Positions 62,241-64,000 of a stretch of DNA of 64,000 nucleotides are shown piece after piece. A program made the position numbers and the translations under genes. The stretch lies in the NCBI RefSeq assembly GCF_000716785.1, contig NZ_JNYY01000001.1:930001-994000 (forward strand), written 5' to 3'. The notes below the pieces were generated by a model. That model was not told the origin of the DNA. It did no database searches and was given only the letters and a program-made list of their open reading frames with translations. Position 1 is the stretch's first letter, and every line of letters starts with the position of its first letter. Source of the stretch: Amycolatopsis vancoresmycina (GTDB taxonomy: Bacteria; Actinomycetota; Actinomycetes; Mycobacteriales; Pseudonocardiaceae).

Positions 62241-63248
62241 ATGAACGTCACCGAGATCGTCCTCCCCGGCCTCGTCGAGCCGGACGGCCTGCGCGTGGAA
62301 CACCGCGAGCTGCCCCGCCCCGGCGCCGGCGAGGCGCTGGTCCGCGTCGAAGCGACCGGCGTGTCCTTCGCCGAGCAGCAGATGCGGCGGGGCAAGTACT
62401 ACGACCAGCCGCCCTTCCCCTTCGTGCCCGGCTACGACGTGGTCGGCACGGTCCTCGAAGCCGCCGACCCGGCCCTGGTCGGCCGCCGCGTGGCCGCGCT
62501 GACGAAGACCGGCGGGTGGCGCAGCCACGTCGTCCTCCCCGCCGCCGACCTGGTCGGAGTGCCGGACGGGCTCGACGCCGCCGAAGCCGAGACGTTCGTG
62601 GTCAACGGGATCACCGCCTGGCAGATGCTGCACCGGATCGCCCGCGTCCGGACCGGGGCGAAGATCCTGGTGCACGGCGCGAGCGGCGGCGTCGGCACGA
62701 CGCTGGTGCAGCTGGCCCGCGCGGCCGGGATCGAGGTCATCGGGACCGCCTCGGCCCGCAACGCCGGCGTCGTCACCGCGCTCGGCGCGACCGCCGTCGA
62801 CTACCGCGGCGACGTGCCGGCCGCGGTCCGCAGGCTGGCGCCCGGCGGCGTCGACGCGGTGTTCGACCACGTCGGCGGGCCCGGCATCGCCGATTCCTTC
62901 CGGCTGCTGGCTCCCGGCGGCACGCTGGTCGCCTACGGCAGTGCGTCCACAAAGGACAACCCGGGCAACTCCCGGCTGCCGGTGCTCAAGCTGTTCGCGC
63001 GGCTGCTGTGGTGGAACGCCCTGCCGAACCGGCGCCGGACGCACTTCTACAACGTCTGGGGCGGCAAGCGGAACCTCGCGCGGTTCCGGGCGCGCCTCGC
63101 CGACGACCTGACGGCCGTCTTCGAGCTGGCCGCCGTCGGCACGCTGACGCCGCAGGTGGCGGCCCGGATCCCGCTGGCCGAAGCCGGAAAGGCGTTGGCG
63201 CTGGCGGAATCCGGCACGGTCACCGGCAAGGTCGTGCTCGTCCCCTGA
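62241..63248 (+). CDS. MDR-family NADPH oxidoreductase (zinc-free)
   Basis: A 335-residue medium-chain reductase: VRVEATGVSFAEQQMRRGKY, VPGYDVVGTV, and the nucleotide loop VHGASGGVGTTLVQLARAAG. The catalytic domain has no zinc Cys. It probably reduces quinone- or enone-type compounds, perhaps as a detoxification enzyme, given control by a TetR repressor. Followed by a strong two-way hairpin shared with argG. Confidence 0.88.
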   Translation: MNVTEIVLPGLVEPDGLRVEHRELPRPGAGEALVRVEATGVSFAEQQMRRGKYYDQPPFPFVPGYDVVGTVLEAADPALVGRRVAALTKTGGWRSHVVLPAADLVGVPDGLDAAEAETFVVNGITAWQMLHRIARVRTGAKILVHGASGGVGTTLVQLARAAGIEVIGTASARNAGVVTALGATAVDYRGDVPAAVRRLAPGGVDAVFDHVGGPGIADSFRLLAPGGTLVAYGSASTKDNPGNSRLPVLKLFARLLWWNALPNRRRTHFYNVWGGKRNLARFRARLADDLTAVFELAAVGTLTPQVAARIPLAEAGKALALAESGTVTGKVVLVP

Positions 63249-63255
63249 CCGCGCG

Positions 63256-63286
63256 GAAGGCCACCACGGGCACCGTGGTGGCCTTC
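63256..63286. terminator. Bidirectional hairpin between oxidoreductase and argG
   Basis: GAAGGCCACCACGG and CCGTGGTGGCCTTC are perfect reverse complements around GCA. Convergent genes end on both sides (63248 and 63291), so one hairpin can end both transcripts. Confidence 0.75.
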
Positions 63287-63290
63287 GAGG

Positions 63291-64000
63291 TCAGTCCGTG
63301 CCGAACTCCATCGCGGCGCTGTCGAGCAGCTCGACGTCGTCGGTCTTGCCGCGCGAGGCGATCACCTCGGCGCCGCCCTCGGGCATCGCGCCGATCAGGC
63401 CGGTCGCCGCGGCCTGGGCGGCCCCGATCAGCTTCGGGTGCTGGCCGCCGACCATGCCGAGGCTCGCGTACTGCTCCAGCTTCGCCCGCGAGTCCGCGAT
63501 GTCGAGGTTGCGCATGGTGAGCTGGCCGATCCGGTCGACCGGGCCGAACGCCGAGTCCTCGGTGCGTTCCATCGACAGCTTGTCCGGGTGGTAGCTGAAC
63601 GCCGGGCCGGTGGTGTCGAGGATCGAGTAGTCCTCGCCGCGGCGCAGCCGCAGCGTCACCTCGCCGGTGACCGCGGTGCCGACCCAGCGCTGCAGCGACT
63701 CGCGCAGCATCATCGCCTGCGGGTCCAGCCAGCGGCCCTCGTACATCAGGCGGCCGAGGCGGCGGCCCTCGTTGTGGTAGCTGGCCAGGGTGTCCTCGTT
63801 GTGGATGGCGTTGACGAGCCGCTCGTAGGCGGCGTGCAGCAGCGCCATGCCGGGAGCTTCGTAGATGCCGCGGCTCTTGGCCTCGATGATCCGGTTCTCG
63901 ATCTGGTCGGACATGCCGAGGCCGTGCCGGCCGCCGATCGCGTTGGCTTCGAGGACCAGGTCGACGGCGGAGGCGAACTCCTTGCCGTTGATCGTCACCG
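63291..64000 (-). CDS. argG: Argininosuccinate synthase, C-terminal part
   Basis: The last about 235 residues of ArgG; the start lies beyond the right edge. It joins citrulline and aspartate with ATP in arginine biosynthesis. Conserved segments seen are GGRHGLGMSDQIENRIIEAKSRGIYEAPGM (in parts), LASYHNEGRRLGRLMYEGRWLDPQ and FGPVDRIGQLTMRNLDIADSR. The sequence style is that of the longer, E. coli-like ArgG type. The downstream neighbour is the hairpin at 63256-63286. Confidence 0.9.
   Translation of the reverse strand, partial: VTINGKEFASAVDLVLEANAIGGRHGLGMSDQIENRIIEAKSRGIYEAPGMALLHAAYERLVNAIHNEDTLASYHNEGRRLGRLMYEGRWLDPQAMMLRESLQRWVGTAVTGEVTLRLRRGEDYSILDTTGPAFSYHPDKLSMERTEDSAFGPVDRIGQLTMRNLDIADSRAKLEQYASLGMVGGQHPKLIGAAQAAATGLIGAMPEGGAEVIASRGKTDDVELLDSAAMEFGTD

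Overview
The window is a chromosomal piece of a high-GC actinomycete. Gene style (SARP/AfsR-type regulators, GTG starts, four-base start/stop overlaps, Tat and lipoprotein exports, a GlgC/GlgM pair, many secreted CAZymes) fits a Pseudonocardiaceae such as Amycolatopsis; this genus guess is inference from style, not from a marker gene. I saw no insertion sequence, phage, CRISPR array, rRNA or tRNA. Both ends cut genes: an EF-G-type GTPase at the left edge and argininosuccinate synthase (argG) at the right.

Layout. 1-10.4 kb: EF-G-like GTPase, PucR-type regulator, a TROVE/Ro60-like protein whose von Willebrand A half has lost its metal site, a large Tat-exported GH2 glycosidase, a MerR/cobalamin-type regulator and a STAS protein. 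10.5-19.4 kb: GT-C-like membrane protein, overlapping glgM(glgA)-glgC, quinone-reductase-like enzyme, esterase with divergent PucR-like regulator, and a TIGR01777 epimerase-like protein. 19.8-29.8 kb: a type IV pilus locus led by three paralogous small secreted beta-rich proteins plus a fourth, then a major pilin, pilT, pilB, pilC, three minor pilins and a convergent prepilin peptidase. 30-35.6 kb: universal stress protein, small secreted proteins, TetR/cupin pair, SARP regulator and a second STAS protein. 35.6-53.9 kb: a plant cell-wall (pectin/arabinogalactan) utilisation cluster with GH35, GH43, CE8, PL3, PL1, a PmoA-like protein, three Gfo/Idh/MocA dehydrogenases, a DUF624-like protein, a CUT1 ABC importer without its ATPase, a LacI regulator and an alditol oxidase. 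53.9-64 kb: serine hydrolase, double AsnC-type regulator, C70-like secreted cysteine protease with a coupled membrane-anchored partner, an NlpC/CHAP-like secreted protein, an AfsR-like regulator, a TetR/oxidoreductase pair sharing one operator, and argG.

How the parts work together. In the pectin cluster, secreted lyases, esterase and glycosidases cut pectin and its side chains outside the cell, the lipoprotein and two permeases import the oligosaccharides, and the cytoplasmic oxidoreductases process sugars; GAAAGCGCTTTC-like palindromes in front of PL3, the binding protein and lacI suggest one LacI regulon. The pilus operon runs almost without gaps from the small secreted proteins to the last minor pilin, so the secreted family is probably displayed on or helps build the pilus.

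The most unusual sequence feature is a set of four intergenic arrays whose units differ in core sequence but all repeat with exactly 21 bp, three of them having direct and inverted halves. Together with the pilus-linked secreted protein family and the degenerate Ro60-like protein, these are the best candidates for something undescribed.
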